This document shows, in pieces, positions 20,645 to 33,695 of a DNA stretch of 64,000 bases; positions within the stretch are counted from its first letter, which is position 1, and every line of letters begins with the position of its first letter. The stretch lies in the NCBI GenBank assembly GCA_030704615.1, contig CM060731.1, positions 43,586,001 through 43,650,000 of the forward strand, written 5' to 3'. The position numbers and the translations under genes are program-made. Under the pieces are notes generated by a model. That model was given only the letters and a program-made list of their open reading frames with translations. It did not search any database and was not told the DNA's origin. The stretch comes from Takakia lepidozioides (taxonomy: Eukaryota; Streptophyta; Takakiopsida; Takakiales; Takakiaceae).

Positions 20645-22714
20645 AAGATGCCCCTCTGAAACAACAAATTTAGTCGATACTTCAATACCAACACCAGCCG
20701 CCCAAAGACAGGGCTCTAGGAGGCCGGCCAAAAGCCCTGCATACTTAGTGGGAGAGGCGGGGCCGGGCTTGTGGAGTGAGGAGAATGAGGCCGGGCCGGG
20801 CGGGCTTTTAATGTGTTTCCATATTGAAAATTGCTGCCCCTTCATGTTCTGAGTCACACACCCGACCAACATTGGTGTGGACCTCTTTCCAAACAGACTG
20901 GAGAAATACGATGGGGTGAAGAAGTGTTGACATCAGAGAATCAAGTCAAACATTGATTTGGAGACTATCATTGCCAGCATGTTGCAAGACCATGGATGCT
21001 ACCGGACAAGTGTTAAACAATATGGTTGAACGAGATGTGGTGTAATGGAGTGCCAAAATTACAGTATGTGCCAACGTGATTGTGAGGATACCAGTGAACA
21101 TTACCCTGTCAGTTGTGCCTCTTGCCTTAGCTCATAGATCTCCGAAGCCTCCCTACCACACCCATGCTCGACACATCCACGGATCATTGCAGTCCACGTG
21201 AAAAGACTACTGACTGTAGCATTCATTTAGGCACGCCGTTTCTTTCAAGATAATGACGATGAATTAGCTGTCTGCCGGGATTTTTGAAATTACACTCTTC
21301 CCCATGCTAATCAAATCCAAGCTCGTCATCAGGCAGCAGAAGCGCACTTTACATCAAATAGCAGAGTTAAGGTAACATTCACAATCTTTGCGCATGAAAG
21401 GAATTTACGTGAAACCTTTGAAAGAGGGCGTGATGTTGATAGCTTCCAGCGAATTAGCGGACAAAGAGACTTCCCATCGAGCTTCCCTGACGATCTCTTG
21501 GCAACAAGACTAACTGTCGAGCAACAGAGAAGAGAGAGCTTTTCATCTCAACGCCATGTAGGGTTTTGAGGCCTCACGGATGAACGTATGGCATCAGAAT
21601 CCGTGGATGGATGTCCCAGTGGACGAAGCTAGTGTCGTTTGCAAGTCCCTCTGCGTCCAAGGGAATAACGCAGCTCGGCCAGCGGAGCGCCATTGATTCT
21701 TGAGAGTAAAAATAATAAGACAATGTTTGTCTCTTTCTCTTTCTCTTTCAACACCCGTACTGGCGGTGTTCTGGATCTCAAGCTCAAGCTTCTGCCTGTC
21801 CCCATATCATGTGTAAGGTAAGCTTCACATCTGCTGACCTTTCCAGTTTTTGGCTCCCTTATGAGTGGTTTCCTTCCGACAGATCATGGAGTTTAGATTA
21901 CTGGTGGATTCCTGCTTCTGTTTCGTGACGAGAGTTGATCACGTATCTCTATGAGGCCTCTGTTTTTGTTTCTCTCTTGAATCTCTCGTGAATTCCTGTA
22001 GACTGGTTGTGGCAGCATTTGTCAATTATGCCGCTCAATTTTGATAAATGAAGCTGGATTCTAAGGTATTTCGTAATGGGTCACCCACATATCAGATTGT
22101 TTACTCGTTTTGGTCTCTCCATCACCACAATTTGAGAGGATGCCGTAGTTACTAAGCGGGCCACTACGCAATGAAGAATCTTACCGATAAATCTGCGCAC
22201 TGACCTGGGGTGATCGCATTCGTAAGTGATTCTTATCAAAGTGGATATGCAAGCCCAGTTTCAACTAGTCACCTACATTTGCATTTACCAAGTTTTGGCT
22301 GCTTTTATGTGGGACAGTGCGAAGAAGTCAATGAAGTGCGTAAATTCCAGCTGGTAATCCGTCGGACATTCCAACCCCGCTCTCCGTGGTCCATCAATTG
22401 AAGTGGAATTACAGGGACATAAAAAGTCATTGGCTGCTGGTGCAAGCAACACCAATCCTTCCTTACAGAGAAGGATTTCTGATTGTACCGAGTTGAAGCT
22501 TCATTGTGAACATTGTCTGTATATAGCTACCCCAGAGGTACAACATGGCCCAATCGGCTGCTTTTATCAGGGCGCAGCCTAGCCACTTATCTTCAACATC
22601 CTGTCTAGCTGACTGTTCTCTATTGGGAGCTTCATCATCTGGGTGCACTGCCAAGGAGCCTCCATCTCGAGTGAGGTAACCAGCACAACCCCATCAAGTA
22701 AGGGTGGGAAAACA
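20645..22714. other. No recognised gene
   Basis: Contains a GC-rich stretch (20735-20815), a TCTTTCTC run (21725-21750) and a GT-like donor context near 21820, but no frame with family motifs. A plus-strand exon ending CATGTGTAAG|GTAAGC (about 21825) is conceivable and unproven. Confidence 0.3.
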
Positions 22715-25700
22715 TTGAAAGATTGTACTCATAAGACGTTGTTTGCCGCAGCCTTGTGGCCATTGACCCCGCGCCCAGTTTGAGGGGCTGACGTTGGTAG
22801 TAAGACTTACCTTCATATATAGAATTAATCCGGGTTTTCCAGATATCCTCTAGAAATCCCTTCACACAAGCATCAATCTGATGTGTGTGATTTGCCTAAT
22901 AACTAGGCCTCAGGAGGGCCTGGGCTTTTGGCTCAGCCTCGAGACTTTCAAAGTTGGTAAACAGAGGTACAGGCACAATTCCCTTGATAGATTTGAAGAG
23001 AGCGTCTCTTTGGTGAGAGAACCCCGGACAGTGTATCAGAAAATGAGTACTGTCTTCAGATTGCCCACACAACGGGCAATTGCACTCTCCCTTTCCTCTC
23101 TGCTTCTGTTTGCTGTTCAAAGGTAGGCTTCCTGCCCTGAGTTTAAATTTCAGTCTAGTGCCGAGAGTGGGTAGACCCTTGAGGTCATCCAAGATGTCCT
23201 CCCCCATGTCACTGACTGGAAACAAGTTCAGGGAAGTTTTCTGCCTAACTTCATTTTCATCAGACAATCTCATGGCAACAGACATGGCTTTGGACACTAC
23301 AGCCTCTAAGTCAGATTTATCCAGCAGGGTCAAGACTTGCGGTTCCAGGTCCAGGTCCTTGAGAATCTCTTCTACTCTCTTCTGCCAGGACTTAGCCTGT
23401 TTGACAGGGCGGTCCTGTTTCCAAGATATAGAGTCGATTAACTTAGGATATCTGGTGTTGGACATATGTTGCAGCTGACCCCACCATCTGACCTTGAATT
23501 CATCTCGTCGGGAGCTTAAGGACGGAATGCCAAACTCACCCCGAACAGCCACATTGGCTGTTTTGGAGCATGCCGACATACACTCCTTAAGCACCCCCAC
23601 TTGAATGGATTCTAGAGACTTAGCTTGGTTGGAGTTATCAACCCATATTGCAGATCCGTACTCCAAGGCAGGTCTAATAACGCGACAAAGCATGGTTTTC
23701 TTAACCTCAGAGTTGACCCCTCTGCAGTGGAAAAATTTAGTGAGCCCCAGAGCTTTGCCCTTGCCAGTTTGAACAACTTTCCGGATATGTGCATCCCAAT
23801 TATAATTGGAGGAAAACTCAACGCCCAGGTAAGTGTAGGAATGGAGGACTGGGATCTCTTGGCTACCCCACTGCCACTTAAGATCACTTCCTCCCTCTCC
23901 TCTGTCGTTGAATGCTACCACTGCACATTTGCTGACATTAGCCTCTAGCCCCCAAAGATCAAAGTATCTCTTCGTGCAATCAATCAACTCCTGGAGATTG
24001 GTTGGAGTCTCCCCTATGCCTGCGAAGTCATCCGCAAACATAAGGGCTGGTATGGTGGTATCACCCACCCTTAACCCAAATCCCTCACTTTCCACATCCT
24101 CGAGGAGTTGATTGATGAAAACATTGAAGAGCAGAGGGGAGAGAGGACATCCTTGAGCTACACCTTGGTCTATGTCAAAGAAGTTGGACTTCTGTCTGTT
24201 AACAGTGACACAGCTTTTGGTGTGAGCATACAAGTTGTGGACAACTCTCCACATCTTTCCCTTGATCCCACAAGACCAGAGGCAGAACCATAGGCCATCT
24301 CTCCACACTGTGTCATAAGCCTTTTTGACATCCAGGAAAAAAACAGAAGTGGGTTTCCCTTCTGTTTTCCTTCGCTGGATAATCTGGCTTAGAGTGAAGA
24401 TATGATCCACACAGCCCCTGTTTCGCCGAAAGCCAGCTTGGCTTTCGTGGAAACAACCTCTCGACTCCAGATCAGCCTCGAGACGAGTACTTATAACTCT
24501 GCAGAATGTCTTGCCAACAGCATTGAGGAGCGTGATGCCACGGTAGTTCCCCGGTTCTTCTGTTTCACCCTTCTTGTATAGATTGACAATGACCCCCTGT
24601 TGGCAGCGAAAGGGGATCATTTCAGTCTTCCAGATAAGGTTAAAGAGGAGAACTAGGGCCTCTATCATGGGATCGCCACCGTGCTTGATAAGCTCGTTGA
24701 TAATACCATCAGGTCCACCAGCTTTATATCCATTTAAATGTTCAATTGCTTCCACAATCTCAGAAGAACTAATGGGAGCGTTATAAGCCATTGAAATATA
24801 CTCCAGTTCATCAGGGCTGTTTTGAATCATAGGAACAGTTTTTCCAACTGTGTCCCTCCATTCAGCAGAAGACCCCTCACTGTTAGACCTAGTAGTTCTG
24901 CCAAGGATACTTTAGTGAGTTTCAAAGGTTTTGACAATGTCAACCGATGAAGTCACCACTGCACCTTTAGTAGTCTTCAGCGCTTGTACTTGCTGACCGT
25001 TTTTCGGCTTGTACAAACGTTGAAGGGCCAACCAGAATTTCTTGTCATTACCACCATGGTGGTTTGAGTTTATTTCACTGTATAACATGTCCCAGTATAA
25101 TTTCTTCTGAGACCTAACAAGCTGATTGATATCTTTACGGAGCTGGTAGTACCTTGCCCACAATTCTCTGTTGGTTTTCAAATTGCAGCACTCTTTATAG
25201 AGGGCTCGTCTCTCAGCTATCTTGAGTTTAATCTCATTGGTCCACCAATTAACAGCTCTACCGCAGACAATTAGTTTCCTCCCAATGATCTTGTCAGCCA
25301 CAGAGGAAACGAAACTCTCTCAAGAGTCCACTGCTCTTTTGACTTCATTTCTTGCGTTGTCAGAGCGAGACTGAAGTTCTTGGAGCGATTGGACAAAATG
25401 AGGGAGAGCCTCTTGCAAGGCCTGGACATACTCAGCCTTGACTTCCTCATTATGGAATTTTTCTATGCACCACTTCCGAATTGAACGTTTCACAGATCTC
25501 TTGGTGTTGGGAAAACACCTTTGATCTCAGTCCAAACCAGGAAGTGGTGAGAGGTACCAATATCAGTTCTGTCGACCAACACATTGGCACACTGGGAAAC
25601 AAATTTTTGTCCATTATGATATAGTCCACAATGGAACGTTCCCCAGTTTGGGATTTCTCACGAGTCCACTGCACTTGGTCACCTCTTGTCCTGTTATTCA

Positions 25701-26000
25701 AGGTCAAAATCTGAAGCTCTTCCAGACAGTTAATTAACCGTCTGCCATTAGAATTCAGCTCGTCCTCACCAAAAGGCCCAATGATATTGTCCTGATGGAG
25801 ACCTTTGCCCACCTGGGCATTGAAGTCACCCAATAGAACCACCTGACCTTTGGCAAGGAACGAAGCACAGTCCAGCTTTACATCTTCGAAGGCTTTGTCT
25901 GCGTCAACACTAAGGGTCCCCTCTGTGGGCATGTATACAGAGCATACGACTGCCCAATTTGGGCGGAGGGGCTGCCCCCAAGCGGTAGGGGTCCGCTTGT
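22715..26000 (-). mobile_element. LINE retrotransposon, 5'-truncated, fairly young
   Basis: The endonuclease C-terminal half is at 25932-25450 (LLGDFNAQVG, ERSIVDYIIMD), frameshifted near its end. Then comes a linker (WWTNEIKLKIAERRALY), a 644-residue frame at 24830-22896 with reverse-transcriptase motifs (GPDGIINELIK, GNYRGITLLN, QAGFRRNRG, FFLDVKKAYDTVW, GVAQGCPLSPLLF, FADD, YLGVEF) and a C-terminal CCHC knuckle (CPLCGQ ... HFLIHC). Only two nonsense codons (TAA at 24914-24912 and a TGA near 25320) and one frameshift separate these parts. The reverse-transcriptase frame itself is intact. The 3' end is the conserved CTTATGAGTACAATC at about 22720. The first half of the endonuclease is missing. 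Confidence 0.92.
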
Positions 26001-26224
26001 TACCATTCAGAGATCACACTCCAGGGAGTTGCAGGGAATGGCCCGTGTAGGCATATTCTAAAGAGGGAAAGGCCCCAAGCTTTCCAACTAAATCCAATGC
26101 ACTACCTTACCTGGAGCAAAGCGCTTCAGGTCGAAACGAACAAAGACACGAGGTCACAAGGCCGGCATTTAGTCACAGAGACATTAATGTACTCCCGTAT
26201 CAAGTCCACCCAATGGCAATAGGC

Positions 26225-26600
26225 TTCCTAGAGGACAGGGAGAGAAACATTGAAAGAAAGAGGCCGGGGTGAAGGAGGAATGAAATGAAAGCTGCAAGAG
26301 CTTATGCGATAAGAGAAAGCATGAAACAAGAAAGAAAGTGGGGCCCTAACAAGCAGCCCAGAAACAACTGTTGATCTGTATAAGGTGCCCACCTTCACAA
26401 TGGAAGGCAGTGGCCCCTTTTGGGATGGAGTGACATCATAATTAACGCTTGCTTCTGCAGAAGGCAACCTTTGATCCAGAGATTGTCTAAGATCGCCTCA
26501 TGCAGATATGCTGTCAAGCATTTCTGAGTAATGGAACACAGCTGTGAGGGATTGACTATCTTGGAATAGACTTTAGTATCTCCCATAGAGCCCACCCCCA
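26225..26600 (+). repeat. Dispersed repeat R1, copy 1
   Basis: Shares ordered blocks with 50060-50340: GAAATGAAA, GAGCTTATG, GAGAAAGCAT, AACAGCC-type box, AAACAACT, GGATTGTCTAA-type, CAGATATGC, AAGCATTTCTGA, GTAATGG, GAGGGATTG/GAGAGATTC and ATCTTGGAATAGA. An extra 110 bp or so is present in this copy. Same orientation in both places; nature unknown. Confidence 0.5.
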
Positions 26601-27377
26601 ACAGCAGGCAGTAGGCGAAAAGTGAGGTGGCTCTTATTTACGCTGGCTTCAGCCAAAGTCTTCTCTATAGCTTCTCCCCCAGACCTCATATTAGAAAGTA
26701 CAGTGAAAGAAGAAATGTTCTTCAGTTTCAGTTTCTCTTCTGTCATCTCAGTGCAAGTGGGGCACAAGCAGAGTCCCACCTACCAGTCTCTATCCCCAGA
26801 CTATGGGAGCCCACACTAAACCAATGCCCTTTACTAGAGAGGGAGATAGAGCTGCACACAGTAAATTCAGCTGTAAGATTCTATCATCATGGAGGACCAA
26901 GAATGTCTCCTGCTAGAACTTTAGAAGAGGTTTCCAGGTCTGCCTAACATGAAGTTCCATCGGCTCCTGCCTGATGAGTCTGTTGTGGTCCTGCTTGGAC
27001 CGAGTTTCCAAACCCTCTATATTTTGTGGCAGTAGGGAAGCAATGGTCAGTCTGTTCGCATAAGGAGTGAGAGATTGGCTTAGGAAACCTGTAGAATCTA
27101 CAACTTCTTTGTTAAAATTTAGGAAGGATGGATAGTCTAGCTTCATCCCAAAGTAGATAATTGACAACAAAGGGCTGCCTGCTTGCACTTGGGTAGGTTG
27201 CAGACAAGGCTTTTCTCACCTGAGTCCTTGAAAAAATTGAATCAGAGGCAGAGGACAGGGAGGGGGAGCTGAGAAGGAAATTTTTGACCTAATTAGAGGG
27301 AACTTACAGAGCAATTTACCTCACCTAGTTGCAAATGTCATATGACAAGTGCAGACTTGACTTGGAGTAATCTGCAG
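26600..27377. other. Flank of the transaldolase gene
   Basis: Should contain the first exon (start codon and most of the transit peptide) of the transaldolase-like gene, but I could not pick it out. A 92-residue minus frame (26913-27188) is open without recognisable motifs. Confidence 0.25.
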
Positions 27378-29975
27378 GCTTGCCAGAGTGCGTGCTTCAA
27401 CGGTGCCAGAGAAGGAGGTTGTGTCAACTGAAAGGGGCAGTACTTATCAAGGAAAGTTGCGGCTCTTTATGGATTCAGCAGATGTCGACATTTGGCGCCA
27501 CTGGCTCCCTTCGGGTGCTTTCTATGGTTTGTTACCCTGTTATTACTGTGTTTGCAACTTTCAGAGCAAATACTTTAGATGAATTCATGTAGAAAATTAG
27601 AGTATATATGCATAGGGAAGTAAGATGTGGGGAAGCTATAGTCATATGACTGGCTTGCTGGAACGTTGTGGCAGGGGTAACCACGAATCCAATCTTGCTG
27701 GAGAAGGCGAGAGTGACCTGCCAGTTGAAGCCTTTGGCAGTGCTCGCCAAGAAAGCTTTCCAGCTTGTCTGTAAACCCTGAGCTGTTCACCTCTTCCTTT
27801 TGATAGATTGCTGATAATACTTTGTCGATGAGTCATGCACAGATTCAGCTATGTATGTTGTTTAATAGGCGCACAATACATTGGGGTAAAAGATCTGTAG
27901 ATCAATCTTGGGTCTCTCTCTGGATGACTCTTTTTATCTCTCTGATTGAACATTTTCTGAGGCAGGGAGCAAAAGAAGTGCAGCTTCAAACCTGGGGTGT
28001 AACTGTTTGGGACATGGTAGCAACGGGTACTGAGCTGGCCAACATCAACCCTTCTATTGTGGTATGTTCATGCCATTCATGTTGTATCAAGTGACCTTTC
28101 CTGCTTGTATTAGTATGTGCCATGGTGCAAAAAGCTACTGAGGGTCAGATGGCATCACAATCATTGCATTGACTGACTTGCCTCCCAGCTTTCTGTGTCC
28201 TGTAGGAGCCCCTTTTCTGCTTCACTAAAATTGGCACACTAGCCCCAAATGTCTTTTTCCAAAAGGAGGATAGGTGGAATCTCCAGATCAATCTTCCTCT
28301 CTTCGCATTTTGAAGCGGAAAGGAGTCAGACCCCAGATCAGAGTCTGCTCTCTTCTTATCGATCCTTTTGTTTCTCCTCTTATAGTTGAAATTTCTAGTG
28401 GATATCTGGAAAACTCAGATTAAATTGTCTGTTCCAAGTTAAGTCATACTACTGGCGTCAGCTCCTGATAAAGGTAGTTTCTGTCCCTTTGTGTTCCGCT
28501 CAACTGAGCATGGGGTCAATGGCCACAAGGCTGTGGCAAACAACGTCTTTTGAGTACATTCTTATAGTTGAATGTCTTGACCAGGTGAAGATCCCTCTCA
28601 CAAAAACCGGACTTGAAGCTGCTAGTAGACTTATTAACCAAGGTGCACGTGTGACAATGACAGGCGTCTACTCTGTCCACCAGGTACTCTCTGTACGTGG
28701 CAGGAAAAGATTTTTTTGCTTCAAATTGTCAGGTCTATATCTGTCTTTTTGATGCGAACTCTCCTCTCTCTTTCATTGGTTGACATTGTCAGTGCCACAA
28801 AGGAGCTATTAATAGGAAGTGCCCTCTTCTGAGAAGCCACCGCAGGGTGTCCTTCTAATCTCTTTCTCTTTCTTCGTTGTGTATGCCCTTCGTGCCTCCA
28901 GTAAATTTTCTATCTTCCTAAAATCATCTCTCTCCCTCTCTCTCTCTCCCTGAGCTGACGGCAAACATGTTGACAGAAAACAACGTCTTATGAGTAAATT
29001 CCCTTTCTTCCATTTTCGGTGCCATGAAGTGCATGCAGAAGTTGCAAATTCCTCTAGGATGGTTATTTCATCAGGCCAATCTAGCAATCCAGACCTCCAA
29101 GGTGTGCTTATGGAACAATTCTGTCCAATTCATTCCAAGTAGTCCAAGGTATGTTGTATCAGGAGTGTTATATAGAATGGTCGATGTTCAACCGGAGTTT
29201 GATTGAAGGATGGATGACTGCAGGTGCTATTGGCGGCCGGTGTTGGTGCTGCATATGCTGCCCCTTACCTGGGCCGCATGATAGCCCTTGGCAAGACAGG
29301 CGAGGAAGATATACAGGAGATGCAGGCAAGAGCCCATCCCCTTCTTCATAAGCTCTTTGAGCTTTCCGCGGACATTATAAAGTACCATTTCATTTCATCT
29401 TTGCTTCATCATTGGTACAACTTTGCATGGGAGGTTGCATGTCATGTGTTGCAAGACATTGGGGGAGTGCATTCAAACTTAATGGGACTATTCTTTGTCA
29501 GGTGCAGTCATTTTTGCTTCAAATTTACACAAGAGCACAGCATATCTATTTAACAGAGAAAAACTACTATTCAGCAGGAAGTAGGGGTTACTTACAGATA
29601 CAAGTGAGCCGCAAACCTTCAAATCAATGCTGAACAACTTGAGGCATATCTGGGTTCAGCCTCAAGAGATGATTTAACCATCAAACACCTTTGGTAGCAT
29701 GCAAATAGTTCTCCCTCCTTCCATCTGGTGTGCTTTTTCTGATATATGTATGTTGGGTACAGAGGATAGTAAGGGGTGTGAACAGTGAAATGAGGTTGCT
29801 GGTGGCTAGTATCAAAAGTGTGGAGCAAATCACAAGCTTGGCTGCCAAAGGTGTTAACTCATTTGCAGTACCGGATGCAATAGTAAAGGAACTCTTTGGA
29901 GACCCCAACACTGAGAAAGCTGCATCTGACTTTGAGGAATCCGTTACACGCAATTCCTACAAACTGTTTCTCTAG
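27378..29975 (+). CDS. Transaldolase-like protein, probably plastid (first exon not found)
   Basis: Sugar-phosphate aldolase of the transaldolase / fructose-6-phosphate aldolase family. Exons: 27378-27526, 27675-27766, 27966-28061, 28585-28683, 29224-29325, 29763-29975; phases 2,1,0,0,0,0 close. Motifs: FMDSADVDIW (active-site Asp strand), VTTNPILLEKA, QLQTWGVTVWDM, VKIPLTKTGLEAA with the Schiff-base Lys in KIP, ARVTMTGVYS, AAGVGAAYAAPYLGR, and a terminal helix ending in TAG at 29973. The 5' piece reads LARVRASTVPEKE, which looks like a plastid transit-peptide cleavage zone, so a starting exon lies upstream. Exon 5 ends GAGATGCAG|GCAAGA, a GC donor. Intron 3 holds a LINE 3' end in the sense direction. 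The donor after exon 2 (CTT|GTCTGT) is weak. Confidence 0.85.
28384..28564 (+). repeat. LINE 3'-end fragment, copy 5
   Basis: Matches the LINE tail: GATATCTGGAAAACTC, TACTACTGGCGTCAGCTCC, GGGGTCAATGGCCACAAGG and the end CAAACAACGTCTTTTGAGTACATTC. It is inside intron 3 of the transaldolase-like gene, 20 bp upstream of the exon 4 acceptor. Confidence 0.75.
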
Positions 29976-31576
29976 TAGGTGCAAGGATCACATTATTCTA
30001 GTTGGTTGAGACATTTTGGCACATGACAAGCTAGAGACAATGGGATTTCACTGCGTTGTCACTTCATGCATAATAATGCCTCAGGCTCACACCACCTATG
30101 TATCCTTAGCTGACAACATTGGGGCTTCAGTACGTCTCTATCATGCTTAGGAAATTGCAGGGAATGCCTCCAATGTTGTGGGTACCTTTGATAAAGACTA
30201 TTCAGGACTCACAAACTTGGCAACTTCCAAGCTGTTGCTAGTCATAGGCTTACCTTGGCAGATAGGGTCCACTTTTGGTAGTGCCCAACAGCTAACCAGC
30301 AATCTTGTGACATGAGTGTCACAGCAGCTACACTCAATTTGTGGAAACCGAAACAGACTCTAGCATGAGGCAGAAGACAGCTGATAGTACCTTGTCAAGG
30401 TCGAAAGGTGCTGGGAGAACTGACAAGTATGCAACTAATTTCAGTTGACTGCTAGATGCCAGCAAATGTTTCTCCTCTGGTATTTGGGATGTCTTGTAGA
30501 TAGATGCGTGATTTGCTGAGAGTGGTACTCCCTTTTTATGACATTGACACAAGCAAGGGCTTCGGAGATCAATGGAGAGATTGAAGGAAAAGTACCGTAT
30601 AATTACAGGATAATATTGCTCGATAGCTGATCTCCAATCCTATCAAGCTAAGTTTGTGCAGTTTAATGCATAATGTGTACTGTCCATTAGAGTGGCTGTA
30701 GATATGACTTGTAGTCATCAGGAGCAGCCTCCACTTGTTCCAGTGTTTTGTATGGCCGTCATTTGTTTTCATACACATTTTATCAGTAACAGTTCAGATT
30801 GTCACCATGTGTAAGCTCTGTGGTAAGTACTAAGTATACCTCTCACTATGCTCATTAGTCCATTCTTACACTTTGCGATCTGTCATATGGACTGGGTGCT
30901 GTTGTCTTAACAGCTATCAGCATTTCACCACAATTCAGTATATCTTGTTGTTGGATGCAGCAGGGTAACCCTCACTCACAATGGAGGTGTGTTGGCACTG
31001 ACTTCGTTCCCCTTGCTTGTCATGAGCTCAAGTGTTGAGACTGAGGCATACTCAATGGCATATAGGTCCTCTGGCCAGGGGAGGGAGCATGTCCAGTGAG
31101 AACCATATCAAAGTGCCAGCTACAAGAGCAGAAAGGTTTTAAGTACTTGTAAACACTAGAAACCTGCTTGTTGCTTATGCCTATACTCTATCTGAGACAG
31201 AATGCTAATCAAAGACATGTCCAGGAAATGTACGATAGTTGAGCATGCATTTGTCAAGACTACTTTAGTTAGAAAAGTTGAGGGAAATGGCCTTATTGCA
31301 ATTTGATGCAATGGAAATCTAACAGATCCTTTTTTCTGTTTGGGGGCCCACGGGGAGTGGAAACAAATGAATGTGACGCAAGTAAAGAGTCCTTCTAGGA
31401 GGATGGAAGCCCATGACTGGCTCCTCTCTTATATACCCTGCCAGCAGCACCACTAAAGCAGAGCAGCTGCTCTGCACTCAACTTACAAACTCTCCCGAAT
31501 CTATGAAAAGGAGCACCCCTTCGCGGAATCTGACATGTTAACCCCCAGCCCTCTCTCTCTTCTCGCTCTCCTCCTG
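29976..31576. other. Convergent spacer between transaldolase and LSM6 genes
   Basis: Should hold the 3' UTRs of both flanking genes, which point towards each other. Short frames here (30334-30552, 30569-30778) lack motifs or splice support. No repeat copies were recognised. Confidence 0.35.
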
Positions 31577-32150
31577 CTACTGTTCTCCCAGAGTCCTTTT
31601 CGTTGTACTAATGTACAGAACTGCAGACGATGAAACAGAAACACCAAAATTACAGAGAAGAAAACATACACTCATATAGTGTACTGACAGATGCAGAGAT
31701 ATGCTTTAGCAGGAGAGAGGTGGAGAGAGAGAAAATCACAAGATGGCCCATGACACACAAAAACAAAGCAGAACCACAACATAAACCAGAAGCTAACAGA
31801 TGAATCTCACCGTTATTCCCACGGATAAAGGCGTCCCCATATTTGTTTTTCAACTGACCATTCACATACTCCTCCGTTTGCTCCATGGCAATGTTCATGT
31901 AGCCATCCAGACACGCCAGGATCCCTGCCATCCCTCCCATCGAAGAAATTTGATTAGATTCACAAGCTCTCGCTTCCCTCGAACTAATGCATCCGTTTGC
32001 ACACAGAGAGAAATTCTGGACATAGGCAAAGATACCTCGGTAGTCCACACCGGAATTTAGCTTCACAACCACGGGACGGCCTCTTATGGTCTTGAGGAAA
32101 TCCGCAGGAGTCTTGGCAGAACCCACGACGGGAGGCCCCCCTGCGCTCAT
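31577..32150 (-). CDS. LSM6: U6 snRNA-associated Sm-like protein LSM6, complete
   Basis: Subunit of the LSM2-8 ring on U6 snRNA in the nucleus and of the LSM1-7 mRNA-decay ring in the cytoplasm. Three exons: 32150-32036 (CGAG|GTATCT), 31924-31811 (GGCAG|GG; AACG|GTGAG), 31620-31577 (TGCAG|TT, stop TAG at 31579-31577). Phases 1 and 1 close, giving 90 residues, as usual for LSM6. Sm motif 1: RGRPVVVKLNSGVDYRGIL; helix/strand LDGYMNIAMEQTEEYVNGQ; Sm motif 2: RGNNVLYIST. Start at MSAGG after an upstream TTTCTCTCTCCCTCGC-type leader (plus-strand complement). The final exon is missed by simple frame searches because it is only 41 coding bases plus the stop. Confidence 0.95.
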
Positions 32151-32715
32151 CTTTCTCTCTCCCTCGCACAGACCCACAAACCACAAACGACAGCCTCTGA
32201 ACACCACGAAGCTTGTTCACACTGTCAGGGCCCTGCCTCTAAATGACCTAAAATTCAACCTAATTAGGGACTAAGTTGTTGTCTGGGTTATATATATATA
32301 TTAGAAACAGGGGGATTGTAGCCCTGGAAATTTATTAAAGTTAAGGAAAAAATAACCTTACAAGAGCCATGAAGACCGAGAAATGAGGTACTACTTGTGA
32401 GCAATAGAACTTATACCGTTTAGGCGATAATTAATTCAAAATGAAAGTGCCTAATCAATTCTGTGAATTTTTCAGATTTTGGCCTAATTGTTGGGAAATT
32501 ATGGGACCAAAGTGCCTAATGCCCAAAAATTCCACCAAAAAACTTGCAAGCCTCTTCTCATGTTGTTTGTAATAAGATCAAAATTTCTTTGAACAAAAAT
32601 CAATACAATATATGCGTGCGGAAATAACTAGCCTACCAGCCTACCACAACTCGAGAGTACCATTATGTAAGAGGTTTCAGCCTGCACCAGCATACCAATA
32701 TGAAAACCAGTGTAT

Positions 32716-32797
32716 CCAATGACCAATGTATCAAAGCCCTGAACCAGCATGCCTACCCAATGACCAATGAATCAAAGCCCTGTACCAACGTGCCTAC
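32716..32797. repeat. 41-bp tandem duplication
   Basis: CCAATGACCAATG..TCAAAGCCCTG..ACCA.C.TGCCTAC occurs twice, starting at 32716 and 32757. The copies differ at a few bases. Confidence 0.7.
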
Positions 32798-33695
32798 AGT
32801 AGTGTGGCTATCTATATTGGATTCACCTAAAGTGTGAGAGCGAAGGGAGAGCTTTCCTATACCATCTTGAGCCTTGAAGCACCGCATACAACAAAGAGGG
32901 GCATTTTTAGGGTTTCAAAGGAAATGAAAGGTAGCTGGAGCTGGAAGGGCCCATGGGCATTGGGTATCTATTTTGTAATTTTATTCTTAAAAAAAAAATG
33001 TTTTCTCTTCTCATGTGCCTAATTCTAAAAAATTATAGCATGAAGATGCCTAATTTGAGAAATTGTTTTCAAAACATGCCTTCAATCATGTTTCAAAATC
33101 TAAGGTCTTGGTATCTGTTTATTTTCTCCCAAAAGAAGCACAGATGTGTGAAATCACAGTGTGACCTTCGTCCATTGGGTTGTAGAATGAAGGCACGCGG
33201 CAGACAAAGAAAAAATATAGGCAAAAAGAGAGATATATTCATATATATGAAAAATGCAGAAAAGCTTATTCTCTCAAATTTTGGGAACTTAAAAAAACAC
33301 ATTCATTGATTTATTTTTATTTATAAAACATTATCTCAATACCATATTTAAAAAATCAGTTAAATTTGAAAACAAATGACATGTCCTATTATGGCTCATG
33401 GAGAATTGTGTCACGAAGACATTCCTAAAGGATATTTTAATACATAGTCATACTAGTAAAGTTGAGACATTCCCAGATCCTAAAAAGATTGTTTTAAAAG
33501 ATGTTTTTGGTTCAATACACAACTAGGATAGCCTGTGCCGTTGGCCCAAGTGTCATCTAAGCCCAAGTGCAATCTCCTATATATATGCGTCTCCTATGTC
33601 GAGGCCCAAGTGCGACCTTTGGGGTAGCCTCTGCCGTTGGCCCAAGGGTCCAACGTCATCTAAGTCCAAATGCAATTTTTTTCCACAGAGCCTAC

